64,000 nt of DNA from Sporolactobacillus sp. THM19-2 (GTDB lineage: Bacteria > Bacillota > Bacilli > Bacillales > Sporolactobacillaceae). The number at the start of each line of letters is the position of its first letter. The stretch's first letter is position 1. Made by a program: the position numbers and the translations under genes. Where the stretch lies: contig NZ_SEMC01000003.1 of the NCBI RefSeq assembly GCF_004153195.1, positions 124,001 through 188,000 on the forward strand. The letters run 5' to 3'. The notes below the pieces were generated by a model. It searched no databases, was not told the DNA's origin, and saw only the letters and a program-made list of their open reading frames with translations. Positions 56,258 through 63,743 of the stretch are shown piece after piece.

Positions 56258-56880
56258 AGGTCCTTATTGTGGATGACGACCAGCTGGTGTCCGCATCGCT
56301 TCAGACGATACTTGAATCGGATCCGGTGATTCAGGTACTTGCATGCGGCGCGTCCGGAAGTCAGGCCATCTCCCTCTATCGCCGGCTGAAACCGGATATT
56401 CTGTTGATGGATATCCGGATGGACGCCATGACCGGGATAGACGCCGCAGCGGTGATCCTCAAAGAGGACCCGCAGGCAAATGTGCTCTTCCTGACCACGT
56501 TCTCAGATGACGAGTATATTATCGAAGCGTTAAAAATCGGAGCTAAGGGCTATATTCTGAAGCAGAACTTTGAAAGCATTATTCCGGCATTAAAAGCGGT
56601 GGCAAGCGGCCAGCGGGTCTTCGGCGATACGGTTGTCAGAAAAATCCCCGGACTGATCAGACAGAAGAGCCGGCCGGATTTCGAATCGTTTCATCTGAAT
56701 AAACGTGAAATTGCGATGATCGAGCAGGTCGCAAGCGGGAAATCTAACCGTGAAATTGCCCAGGCCCTCTATCTCAGCGAAGGCACCGTCCGCAATTATA
56801 TCAGTTCAATACTCGTTAAACTGGGGCTGCGTGATCGCACCCAGCTGGCCGTGTTCTACTATAAACAGCAGGGCTCATGA
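56254..56880 (+). CDS. NarL/LuxR-type response regulator, LnrK-like
   Basis: 208 residues. Receiver domain 1-120 with acidic pocket VDDDQ, phosphoacceptor aspartate in DILLMDIRMDAMTG near 53, conserved T in FLTTFSD and K in LKIGAKGYILKQ. LuxR helix-turn-helix at about 148-205 (REIAMIEQVASGKSNREIAQ, GTVRNYISSILVKLGLRDRT). Ribosome site AAAGGAGG precedes the ATG. It most likely activates the divergent ABC operon. Confidence 0.92.
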   Translation: MKVLIVDDDQLVSASLQTILESDPVIQVLACGASGSQAISLYRRLKPDILLMDIRMDAMTGIDAAAVILKEDPQANVLFLTTFSDDEYIIEALKIGAKGYILKQNFESIIPALKAVASGQRVFGDTVVRKIPGLIRQKSRPDFESFHLNKREIAMIEQVASGKSNREIAQALYLSEGTVRNYISSILVKLGLRDRTQLAVFYYKQQGS

Positions 56881-56942
56881 TCCGCCCGCATGGAAAAAGG
56901 ACGCAGGCTGTATACCCACGTCCTTGTTATCTTTACGCAGCC

Positions 56943-57281
56943 TTAGCCTATCCGCTGACCGCCACTGCTGATGGCATCAATTTCTTTTCCCAGTTCCAGG
57001 CGCTTCTGTTTCAGGGCAAAAAGCTGCGCGGCGATCGCATCTGTTGGTTTAATCATATGGGTACGGATTTTCTGACAGAGCGTGAGCAGCGCGCGGCTGA
57101 CTTCCACATACTGGCGGCGAAGGGCGTGTTCATACCTCTCTGTCGAACTCTTGAAAGCCTTCAGTAACTCAGTCAGCTTGACCCGAATCTGTGCCTGCCA
57201 TTCTTTATCCTGTAATTCACCGGCGTAAAGGTATAAATCAAGATAGTTGTCAATCTGCGCGTATTCTGCGTCCCTGATCAT
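56943..57281 (-). CDS. Hypothetical helical protein of 112 residues
   Basis: Strongly helical, soluble, without cysteine-rich or membrane features: starts MIRDAEYAQIDNYLDLYLYAG and continues ELLKAFKSSTERYEHALRRQYVEV and LFALKQKRLELGKEIDAISSGG. Good ribosome site (AAGGGGG). The pattern of long amphipathic helices resembles export chaperones, but I cannot name a family. It is transcribed away from the palindrome array at 57325, which may control it. Confidence 0.7.
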   Translation of the reverse strand: MIRDAEYAQIDNYLDLYLYAGELQDKEWQAQIRVKLTELLKAFKSSTERYEHALRRQYVEVSRALLTLCQKIRTHMIKPTDAIAAQLFALKQKRLELGKEIDAISSGGQRIG

Positions 57282-57324
57282 GCGGATTTCCCCCTTTAAT
57301 AAAAATCTTGTTCATTTGCTTAAT

Positions 57325-57507
57325 AAGCGGAGATTTTCCGCTTAAATGCAGAATAGAACGGGCTTCAGCGTATCATAAGCGGAATTTTTCCGATTAGGCA
57401 ATGAAAGATCCCCCCCTTTCATTTTTTTGAACCAATAGGCGGAATACCTCCGTCTGTTGAACCTGCTTTATATTCTTTTTACTAAGTTAAGCAGATTTTT
57501 TCGTCTA
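57325..57507. repeat. Array of four spaced palindromes upstream of the hypothetical gene
   Basis: AAGCGGAgattTTCCGCTT (57325-57343), AAGCGGAatttTTCCGATT (57377-57395), AGGCGGAATACCTCCGTCT (57437-57455) and a degenerate AAGCAGATTTTTTCGTCTA (57489-57507) are spaced about 52, 60 and 52 bases. Each is a 19-base dyad with GCGGA and TCCGC arms. Regular spacing near five DNA turns suggests repressor operators or a repeat cluster rather than terminators. Confidence 0.6.
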
Positions 57508-57523
57508 CTCGTTTACAAAGCCT

Positions 57524-57653
57524 CCTGGCAAGCGATGCCGGGCCTGTTTTCTGCGCAACGCCCATGAACCGGCTGTTGGTCAGGCAAGTTGTCTCTATCT
57601 GCACAAAATTTCACGGCTCACAAGCCGCGTCCTTCAGGGCGTGGTGGTTGAAC
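57524..57653 (+). mobile_element. Candidate IS200/IS605-type non-autonomous element (hairpin ends only)
   Basis: A left hairpin CCTGGC/GCCGGG (57524-57542) and a right hairpin CCGCGTCC-TTCA-GGGCGTGG (57625-57644) followed by TGGTTGAAC have the form of IS200/IS605 ends; the right end resembles the 3' hairpin of TnpB guide RNAs such as that of ISDra2 (hairpin then GGTTCAA). No transposase or TnpB gene is present in the window, so it would be a solo end pair or MITE. The gap 57654-57690 holds nothing else. Confidence 0.4.
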
Positions 57654-57690
57654 ATCCCTGACGGAGTAGCGTTACCCAGGCTACCTGCTG

Positions 57691-57733
57691 AAAAAAAACG
57701 ATTATCTTTCTTTTATCCAAGAAAAATAATCGT
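57691..57733 (-). terminator. Terminator of the EAL-PilZ operon
   Basis: On the minus strand ACGATTATTTTTCTT and AAGAAAGATAATCGT form a long stem followed by eight T residues. It lies about 155 bases after the PilZ gene. Confidence 0.85.
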
Positions 57734-57888
57734 CGGGTTTTTACGTTTATTTTCCTTATCTCTCAGATTAGACATCTGCTGGAATTGACACCATACACCT
57801 TTTTCGATGCTGGTTGTCGGGTTTCATCGGGCCAGTCCCTCCGCCACTCTTGATAAGAATTATTAAATTTATATTACCTTACTATGAA

Positions 57889-58479
57889 TCAGGCCATTCT
57901 GTCAATGGAAAGAGCTTTCGGTTCATCACCTGAATGTCGGCGGACTGATATTTTCTCCAGTTCCTTGTGGTTCATATAATTCTGAATTCTAGTTTCTTCC
58001 GCTGCAGAAAGTCGCTGAAAAGCAACACCATATTCGACCGCTGTCCTCCCATGTTTCACCTTTTTCCAGGCAACTGTTCCCTGCATATGTATCCGTGTCC
58101 CCTCATCCATCGGGAATGAGACATAGATAAGCACTTCCTCCTTTATCGGAAAATTAAGCGGACAGGAGAGCCTGATGCCGCCAAGGCTGATGTCTTTTAT
58201 CTTTGCATCTACATTTTTATTATTGAGTTTACGGAGACTGCGATCTCCGAAATCAAGGATCCGCACCTGGCACGGTTCATCCACTGCCAGCCGGTAGTCC
58301 CTTCGCCTGTCCGGGACCTTTTTTGATTTGGCTTCAAAAATCTGTTGTTCCAGTGTTCTGCCGGAAAATTCCTTTTTCCTGACTGCACGTCTGATGTGGA
58401 TGTAGCACAGGGTGACCATACAGAACAGGACGAGATCCAGACCTGATAAAAGCCAGATCCATGCCTGCAGACTAAGCAT
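57889..58479 (-). CDS. PilZ-domain c-di-GMP receptor with N-terminal membrane anchor
   Basis: 196 residues. One membrane helix at 8-30 (LLSGLDLVLFCMVTLCYIHI), a basic linker, then a PilZ domain from about 62: the c-di-GMP-binding arginines are in DRRRDYRLAVDE and the second motif in KDISLGGIRLSC. Its start overlaps the EAL gene by eight bases. PilZ proteins of this type act as brakes or switches of flagellar motors or polysaccharide synthases. The domain pair with a phosphodiesterase shows a c-di-GMP control unit next to the flagellar genes. Confidence 0.85.
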   Translation of the reverse strand: MLSLQAWIWLLSGLDLVLFCMVTLCYIHIRRAVRKKEFSGRTLEQQIFEAKSKKVPDRRRDYRLAVDEPCQVRILDFGDRSLRKLNNKNVDAKIKDISLGGIRLSCPLNFPIKEEVLIYVSFPMDEGTRIHMQGTVAWKKVKHGRTAVEYGVAFQRLSAAEETRIQNYMNHKELEKISVRRHSGDEPKALSIDRMA

Positions 58480-59200
58480 GCCCACGCACCGCCTTACCCA
58501 GCAGATGCGGACGACCGAGCGCATAGCCCTGCGCATAATGAATGCCCATTTCTCTGATGTAGTGAATATCCTTTGCGGTTTCAAGGCCCTCAAAAATCAG
58601 TTTTGTATGAAATTTTTCACAAAATCGGATAAGAAAAGCGACATACGCCTGTTTCTTCTCCGACGTTCTCAGGTTAATCGAAAAATAACGGTCCAGTTTA
58701 ATATAATCGGCATCAATATCGATCGTCCGATTCATGTTATCTGACCCTTTACCAAAATCATCCACGGCGATCCGTATGCCGGCCTGCCTGATCAGCTTCA
58801 GAACGTCCTGCAACCCGGACAGGTCATCAATACGCTCGTTCTCAACCATCTCGAAAACCAGCTGTCCGGCAAGAAACGGATAAGTCCCGATCAGATCCTT
58901 GATCACGGAAACCAGACCGGCGTGCAGCAAGGTCGAAGGATAAATATTCAGGAATAACTTTTTCCCCTTATCCTTCTGCCCGGACTCGGCGAATGTACGG
59001 ACGGCTTTTTGTACGGAATGAACATCCAGTTCATAAAGTCTTCGTTTCTTTTTGGCCAATTGATAAGCCTCCTCAACAGTCGAAAAAAGAGGCGACCTGA
59101 ACAAGGCTTCAAAACCTTCAATCGTCCGGTTCTCCAGATTAAAAATGGGTTGAAAATGGTGAAAAAATTTCCCTTTTGTAATGAAATTAACCCACAACAC
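58472..59200 (-). CDS. EAL-domain c-di-GMP phosphodiesterase
   Basis: 242 residues from a GTG at 59200 with GGGAGG nine bases upstream; the longer open frame begins inside the leader. The stand-alone EAL domain retains the metal and catalytic residues: EAL in GFEALFRS, N in LFLNIYPS, E in FEMVENERI, DD in AVDDFGKGSDN, K in YIKLDRYF, E in FEGLET and Q in AQGYALGRP. It should therefore hydrolyse c-di-GMP to pGpG. There is no GGDEF or membrane sensor domain. It lies behind a c-di-GMP riboswitch, a likely feedback loop. Confidence 0.9.
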   Translation of the reverse strand: MLWVNFITKGKFFHHFQPIFNLENRTIEGFEALFRSPLFSTVEEAYQLAKKKRRLYELDVHSVQKAVRTFAESGQKDKGKKLFLNIYPSTLLHAGLVSVIKDLIGTYPFLAGQLVFEMVENERIDDLSGLQDVLKLIRQAGIRIAVDDFGKGSDNMNRTIDIDADYIKLDRYFSINLRTSEKKQAYVAFLIRFCEKFHTKLIFEGLETAKDIHYIREMGIHYAQGYALGRPHLLGKAVRGHA

Positions 59201-59292
59201 AAAAACGCTCCTCCCTGAATATGAAGAAAAACTTGCCAGTCTGACTCCTGACTGCAAAAGTGATCCGGTCTTTCATTTCCTCCCAAAAGACC

Positions 59293-59327
59293 AAAAAAAC
59301 GGCGCACCGAAAAACTCGGCGGCCGCT
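59293..59327 (-). terminator. Riboswitch-associated terminator
   Basis: On the minus strand CGGCCGCCGA pairs with TCGGTGCGCCG and is followed by TTTTTTT, between the c-di-GMP aptamer and the EAL gene. It can be the expression platform. Confidence 0.8.
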
Positions 59328-59337
59328 GCGGCTCTTC

Positions 59338-59425
59338 CTGGATTTCGGTAGCCCGGCGATCCTGGCTTTCGCTTTAGACCCGCGGCTTTGCGACCCTGCC
59401 TTTCAGCAGGTGTGCTCTTTTCGTC
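59338..59425 (-). ncRNA. c-di-GMP-I (GEMM) riboswitch
   Basis: On the minus strand the aptamer shows a first hairpin CCTGC-TGAAA-GGCAGG with its GAAA tetraloop, the invariant GGTCGCAAAGCC junction, GTCTAAAG as tetraloop receptor, and the closing GGGCTACCGAA. These are the conserved elements of GEMM-I aptamers. It precedes an intrinsic terminator and the EAL-PilZ operon, so c-di-GMP controls transcription of its own phosphodiesterase and receptor. Confidence 0.87.
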
Positions 59426-59510
59426 GGAAAATTATTTAATTTAGCATTCACATGCTGACACATACAGGTCTTTATGTCAATGACTTTTGACCTGTTTTTC
59501 TTCATAAAAA

Positions 59511-59543
59511 GAAAAAAAATCAGAACCTGTTACTTCTTTCTGA
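59511..59543 (-). terminator. Terminator of the flgM-csrA operon
   Basis: TCAGAA and TTCTGA, overlapping the csrA stop codon, form a short stem followed by eight T residues on the minus strand. It separates csrA from the accessory block. Confidence 0.65.
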
Positions 59544-59763
59544 TTTTCTTCAAAGCGTTCAGAATATCTTCAGATGGCCGGTTCACGGCCGCCTGACTGT
59601 TCAGTTTCTGTATGGCCTCATAGACTTCGCTGCGATTGATATCCACTTCACGCGGGGCTTCGATTCCGATCTTTACCTGATCGCCGTCAACAGCAACAAC
59701 CTTCACTTTTATCTGTTCACCGATCCGGATTGATTCTCCCGGTTTACGTGTCAGAATCAGCAT
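59530..59763 (-). CDS. csrA: CsrA, RNA-binding carbon storage/flagellin regulator
   Basis: 77 residues from the ATG at 59763 (GAGGT just upstream): MLILTRKPGESIRIGEQIKV and VKIGIEAPREVDINRSEVYEA are diagnostic, including the RNA-binding L4/R6 strand and R44 region. CsrA dimers block translation of hag by binding GGA sites; FliW antagonises it. The gene follows fliW by 4 bases. Confidence 0.96.
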   Translation of the reverse strand: MLILTRKPGESIRIGEQIKVKVVAVDGDQVKIGIEAPREVDINRSEVYEAIQKLNSQAAVNRPSEDILNALKKIRKK

Positions 59764-59767
59764 GACC

Positions 59768-60205
59768 TCACACCCTTTTCGCGGCCACGTCATCCGTCAG
59801 ACGCTGACGCAGGGAATAAGGGGAATGATCCGGGATGTACTGTTTGCCTGTTTTCTTTCGTGTGTTAATGATCACCGGTGCCTTCAGGTTCACCGTTGAT
59901 TCGGTAAACGGATCCTGAACACTGACAATCACCCAGACACTGACTTCCTGCCGGGAACGCACATCCAGCTGCCTGACGAACGCATCCGGAAGATGGATAC
60001 TGTAAGCGTTGAAAAAAAGGAAGGGTGACGTGATAATAAATGCGACATCCGGATGATCGACGGACTGCAGGATGGAGAACGCTTCCCCGAATGGCTGGAT
60101 AATGAACCGCTTATCATCAGCAAACCCGGGCAGCCCCGAAGAAAAGAATATGATCTGCTGTTCATCGATCTGCTGCATGCCATAGTATTTGGTTTGAATG
60201 TTCAT
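59768..60205 (-). CDS. fliW: FliW, flagellar assembly factor and CsrA antagonist
   Basis: 145 residues: MNIQTKYYGMQQIDEQQIIFFSSGLPGF with the FliW block, LDVRSRQEVSVWVIVSVQDPF and VNLKAPVIINTRKKTGKQYI. FliW binds either flagellin or CsrA, so that free flagellin releases CsrA to repress hag. Normal length and start; adjacent to csrA as in Bacillus. Confidence 0.95.
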   Translation of the reverse strand: MNIQTKYYGMQQIDEQQIIFFSSGLPGFADDKRFIIQPFGEAFSILQSVDHPDVAFIITSPFLFFNAYSIHLPDAFVRQLDVRSRQEVSVWVIVSVQDPFTESTVNLKAPVIINTRKKTGKQYIPDHSPYSLRQRLTDDVAAKRV

Positions 60206-60214
60206 AAGCGGCTG

Positions 60215-60811
60215 TTATCCTTTCTGATCTATGTATAAGCCGACGGCCCGGATGTCAAGCGACGGGTCCTGCTGCATCGCCAGGCGAACCTCGCCGGGAT
60301 GATAGGTGACTTCCGGCGCGCGGATCCGGGCGCTGATCTCCGGCGGACGGGTCTGCCAGCTGATCCGAAGCTGGTCCGGGACCGCCTGAATGTGAACCGC
60401 TTCTGACGCCGGCGTGTTCCCTGTGTTATAGTGCGTGCCGATGACTGCCATCTTTGCATGTGCCGCTGCCTGATCCGCAATGATGTTTCGGCCCTTATTT
60501 TTTTCAATATGCAGGAGTTCTTCCGCCTCATGTGCGTGACGGGAAATGCCGTCCAGCACGGCCTGCGTGCCGGCTTCAGCCGCCTCCTGTATCCGGACAG
60601 CAGCCGACTTCAGATCAAGATTGTGCCAGGCGGTCGACTGATCCATCCGCAGTTTGGCGGACCTGCGATCCACATGCATTTCTGCAGGGGACTGCCGGAT
60701 CAGGACATCGGCCTGCGGCTGCCGGATCTCCTGCCGGGCGTTCTGCGTCCGGATGGAAATTTTTCCGAAAGTCTGATGCATCTCCAGATGAGGTAAAATA
60801 CCCATCATCAT
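60215..60811 (-). CDS. yviE: YviE-like DUF6470 protein
   Basis: 198 residues, hydrophilic, rich in Arg, Gln and Ala (ISIRTQNARQEIRQPQADVLIRQ in its start region, PEISARIRAPEVTYHPGEVRLA near the end). Position between flgL and fliW and the repeated beta-type IRQP/RAPEV pattern match the YviE/DUF6470 family. Function is unknown beyond association with flagellar operons. Confidence 0.85.
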   Translation of the reverse strand: MMMGILPHLEMHQTFGKISIRTQNARQEIRQPQADVLIRQSPAEMHVDRRSAKLRMDQSTAWHNLDLKSAAVRIQEAAEAGTQAVLDGISRHAHEAEELLHIEKNKGRNIIADQAAAHAKMAVIGTHYNTGNTPASEAVHIQAVPDQLRISWQTRPPEISARIRAPEVTYHPGEVRLAMQQDPSLDIRAVGLYIDQKG

Positions 60812-60827
60812 GATTTCCCTCCTGCCC

Positions 60828-61724
60828 TTATTTCAGAAAGTCGAGGAGTGAGGTCTGGATAATCCGCGCACCAACAGCAAGAGAGGCGTTATAGATATTC
60901 TGCTGCTGATTCAGCTGGATGATCGTCTCCGCATAATCCACATCCTCATTATTGGACATAATTTTTGTCGCAATCGTCTTCTGCTGGTTCAACCGGTTAC
61001 TGATCATATCGACCCGGTTCGTTTTTGCGCCAAGTTCAGCCTGCGCACGGGCGACTTCATCCAGATGGGTATCCAGTTCACCAAGATGCGCTCCGATTGC
61101 TGCTTCATCGGCGGTTCCATTGTTCAGGTCACCGATCAGGCGATCCAGGTCACTGAAAAGGTTCTCAGAAAAAACACTGTCCGGGGCGATGTTCACCGAC
61201 ACACTGATCCCGTCATTGACATCGACAGCCAGATCCGGATGACTGAGCGCATCCGGGCGAAGGGTGACGGTCCCGTCACTGCCTGTTATAAGGGGCGGAT
61301 TGGCGGTGTCACTGCCACTGAATATGTATTGACCTCCGACCTGTGTATTTCCGATGGTCACGAGCTGCTGCTTCAGCTCGGCAACTTCTGTCCCAATCGC
61401 CTGACGCTGTTCAGCGGTATGGGTTCCGTTACTCGCTTCTACGGTCAGCTCACGAATCCGGTTCAGTACGTCATCGGTCTGCTGCAGGGCGTCGTCTGAA
61501 CTGTCGAGCCACTTATAGGCTGTGGTTACATTTTTTCGGTACTGTTCTACGTGACCGACATCCGTCCGATAGGAAATCCCCATGGTCGCCACAATCGGAT
61601 CCTGCGAGGGCCGCGTGATTTTTTTACCCGACGCCAGCTGATTCTGTGAGTCGGCCACTTTACCGTAGCCCTGTGTTATATTCTGAAGGATTTGATTCGT
61701 CATCATCCCCTGCGTCACACGCAT
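60828..61724 (-). CDS. flgL: FlgL, hook-filament junction protein (HAP3)
   Basis: 298 residues, starting MRVTQGMMTNQILQNITQGYG with the flagellin-like N-terminal coiled coil (to about 140) and ending IIQLNQQQNIYNASLAVGARIIQTSLLDFLK. It joins FlgK to the flagellin filament. It begins three bases after flgK stops. Length is standard. Confidence 0.95.
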   Translation of the reverse strand: MRVTQGMMTNQILQNITQGYGKVADSQNQLASGKKITRPSQDPIVATMGISYRTDVGHVEQYRKNVTTAYKWLDSSDDALQQTDDVLNRIRELTVEASNGTHTAEQRQAIGTEVAELKQQLVTIGNTQVGGQYIFSGSDTANPPLITGSDGTVTLRPDALSHPDLAVDVNDGISVSVNIAPDSVFSENLFSDLDRLIGDLNNGTADEAAIGAHLGELDTHLDEVARAQAELGAKTNRVDMISNRLNQQKTIATKIMSNNEDVDYAETIIQLNQQQNIYNASLAVGARIIQTSLLDFLK

Positions 61725-61727
61725 TGA

Positions 61728-63197
61728 TTATCCCCCCATTCTGTTGATCAGTGTATCGAGCAGGGTGTCAATCGTGGTGACCACCCGGGCTGCCGCACCA
61801 TAAGTGTGCTGAAACTGAATCAGATTCGTCATTTCTTCATCCATGTTCACCCCGCTGATCGATGACCGGCGGTTCTCCGCCGCCTGACGCATCGTCGCTG
61901 AGTTACCGTTAAACTGCTGAGCGGACTGGGCGTTGACACCAATCTGCCCGATCAGGCCCTGGAGGTAATTTTTTAACGTAGTCTCTGACCCGTTGCCGTC
62001 AAAATCAAACCGGTCAGCCGCAATCACATCGGCCAGGGCCAGTGCTCCGGCATGATCACCGGAAGGGGCGCCTGCCAGATTGGATGTGATATCTGATCCC
62101 TTAAGGGCTTCGTTCACATGGAGATTTTCAGCAGTCACCGTCCCGTCCTGCCCCTGAAAAAACCAGTCTATACCGGATTCCTGTGATCCACCGGTCTGCT
62201 GAAAAGCATCGTTAAAGGAGGTGGCCAGCTGCGCTGCCATACGATCCAGACTCTGCAGCACAGCCGGATAATCATTCGTATAGGCCTCAATCAGTCCCTG
62301 AAGTTTGCCGGAAAAGCCCGACAGTTCCTGACCGTCCATGGCCACGGTCACCGATGGCTCGGCAGAGTCGATCGCTGAAGCAAGATTTGCGGCAGTCAGC
62401 TGCTCCCCGTCGACGAGCCGTGCGGGCGGGTCAAATGAACCCCCGTTCTGATCAACCATTTCAATCGTGTATTTGCCCTCGGCAGTTGCCGAAGCATGAC
62501 CTCCGCTCGGAACCGGGGTCACTTTAATATGAACCAGTCCGGCAAGCTTATCCGTCAGTAGATCACGTTCATCATAAAGGTCATTAGCCAGAAAACCGTT
62601 TGCTTCCTGCAGACCGATTTCTTTATTCAGTGCATTGATCTGATCTGCATAATTGTTAATCAGATGCGTATTTTCCGTGATCTGCTGCTGCAGGTTGTTT
62701 TGCACCTTCCCAAGCGACTGAGCGATATAATTAAAGGTATCCGCCACTTCTTTGCCTCTTTGCAGAACGACTGTGCCCGTTCCTCCTGTACCCGAGTGAC
62801 TGGCCAGGTCCTGAATCGACTGCCAGAAACCATCCAGGACAGAAGAAATTCCGGTTTCTGAGGGTTCATTGACAATGTCTTCCATCTGGCTATACGCATC
62901 ACTCAGGGCGGACCAGTACCCGTTCTGGTTTGCATTTTCCCGAACCTGCAGATCCACAAACTGATCCCGGATCCTGACAATGGAATCATCAATGACCCCG
63001 GTGCCGGCCTGACCTGCTCCATGTGGTGCATTGATCCCTGCTGCGGGATACGGCAGCCAGCTTTTCAGATTGACGCGCTGACGCGAGTAGCCATCCGTTC
63101 CGGCATTGGACACATTATGTCCCGTTGTCTGGATCGCTTCCTGCGTCACCTGCAGCGCGCGCTGCATCATATTCAGACTTGAAAAAATAGGAATCAT
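61728..63197 (-). CDS. flgK: FlgK, hook-associated protein 1
   Basis: 489 residues. MIPIFSSLNMMQRALQVTQE ... TTGHNVSNAGTDGYSRQRVNL is the rod/hook signature shared by axial proteins; the C-terminus GVNMDEEMTNLIQFQHTYGAAARVVTTIDTLLDTLI is the matching coiled coil. The middle is variable, as usual. It sits at the hook-filament junction beneath FlgL. Confidence 0.95.
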   Translation of the reverse strand: MIPIFSSLNMMQRALQVTQEAIQTTGHNVSNAGTDGYSRQRVNLKSWLPYPAAGINAPHGAGQAGTGVIDDSIVRIRDQFVDLQVRENANQNGYWSALSDAYSQMEDIVNEPSETGISSVLDGFWQSIQDLASHSGTGGTGTVVLQRGKEVADTFNYIAQSLGKVQNNLQQQITENTHLINNYADQINALNKEIGLQEANGFLANDLYDERDLLTDKLAGLVHIKVTPVPSGGHASATAEGKYTIEMVDQNGGSFDPPARLVDGEQLTAANLASAIDSAEPSVTVAMDGQELSGFSGKLQGLIEAYTNDYPAVLQSLDRMAAQLATSFNDAFQQTGGSQESGIDWFFQGQDGTVTAENLHVNEALKGSDITSNLAGAPSGDHAGALALADVIAADRFDFDGNGSETTLKNYLQGLIGQIGVNAQSAQQFNGNSATMRQAAENRRSSISGVNMDEEMTNLIQFQHTYGAAARVVTTIDTLLDTLINRMGG

Positions 63198-63218
63198 CTG
63201 CTTAAACCTCCGTCTCTG

Positions 63219-63704
63219 TCAGGCACGTGAATCAATCCGTCCGCTGAACCTGCCGGCTGATCCGCTCTGAGCATTCCCCGGATGGCCGTAACCTGAAGGC
63301 CCGGTACCCGGCATCAGCAGATTCAGATTCAGTCTGACCCACTGCAGCGACTGGCGCAAAAGATCCTGATTCAGCTGATTGAGCTGTTTCAGCGTCAGAA
63401 CCGAACGGCTAAGCTTCAGATACAGGGCATGCCACTCCGGCTGTTCTTTTTCTGAAAGCGCGACCTTCTCCCATTCACTGAATGCCGCATTCGCTTTTCC
63501 TGTATCTTTCCGGACAAGCTGCGTCCTTTTCTGTTCCAGAGCGCGCAGTTTTTCGGCAAGAGGCTCTTCCTGCCTGGTCAGACGGTCGACTGCATCGGCG
63601 TCGCCCTTTTTTATCGCTTCTAGCTTGGCAAGACCGGTTTCACGCAGGTGCTCCTGTACACTTATGATCTGCAGAATCGTTTGCTTCATCATTTCAGCCG
63701 GCAT
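63219..63704 (-). CDS. flgN: FlgN-like export chaperone
   Basis: About 161 residues from the ATG at 63704 (a GTG directly before it is possible; AAAGAAGG lies upstream). The long helical pattern MKQTILQIISVQEHLRETGL, RLTRQEEPLAEKLRALEQKR and LKQLNQLNQDLLRQSLQWVRLNLNLL matches FlgN, which chaperones FlgK and FlgL. It lies between flgM and flgK as expected. The C-terminus is Gly/Ser-rich. Confidence 0.9.
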   Translation of the reverse strand: MPAEMMKQTILQIISVQEHLRETGLAKLEAIKKGDADAVDRLTRQEEPLAEKLRALEQKRTQLVRKDTGKANAAFSEWEKVALSEKEQPEWHALYLKLSRSVLTLKQLNQLNQDLLRQSLQWVRLNLNLLMPGTGPSGYGHPGNAQSGSAGRFSGRIDSRA

Positions 63705-63743
63705 CACTTCAGCCTTCTTTCTTAACCGCGTCCGGACCCGGTC

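Noticed and set aside
57325-57507. Palindrome array considered as a CRISPR
   Set aside because: The repeats are imperfect dyads of 19 bases with unequal spacing and only four units, and no cas gene is in the window.
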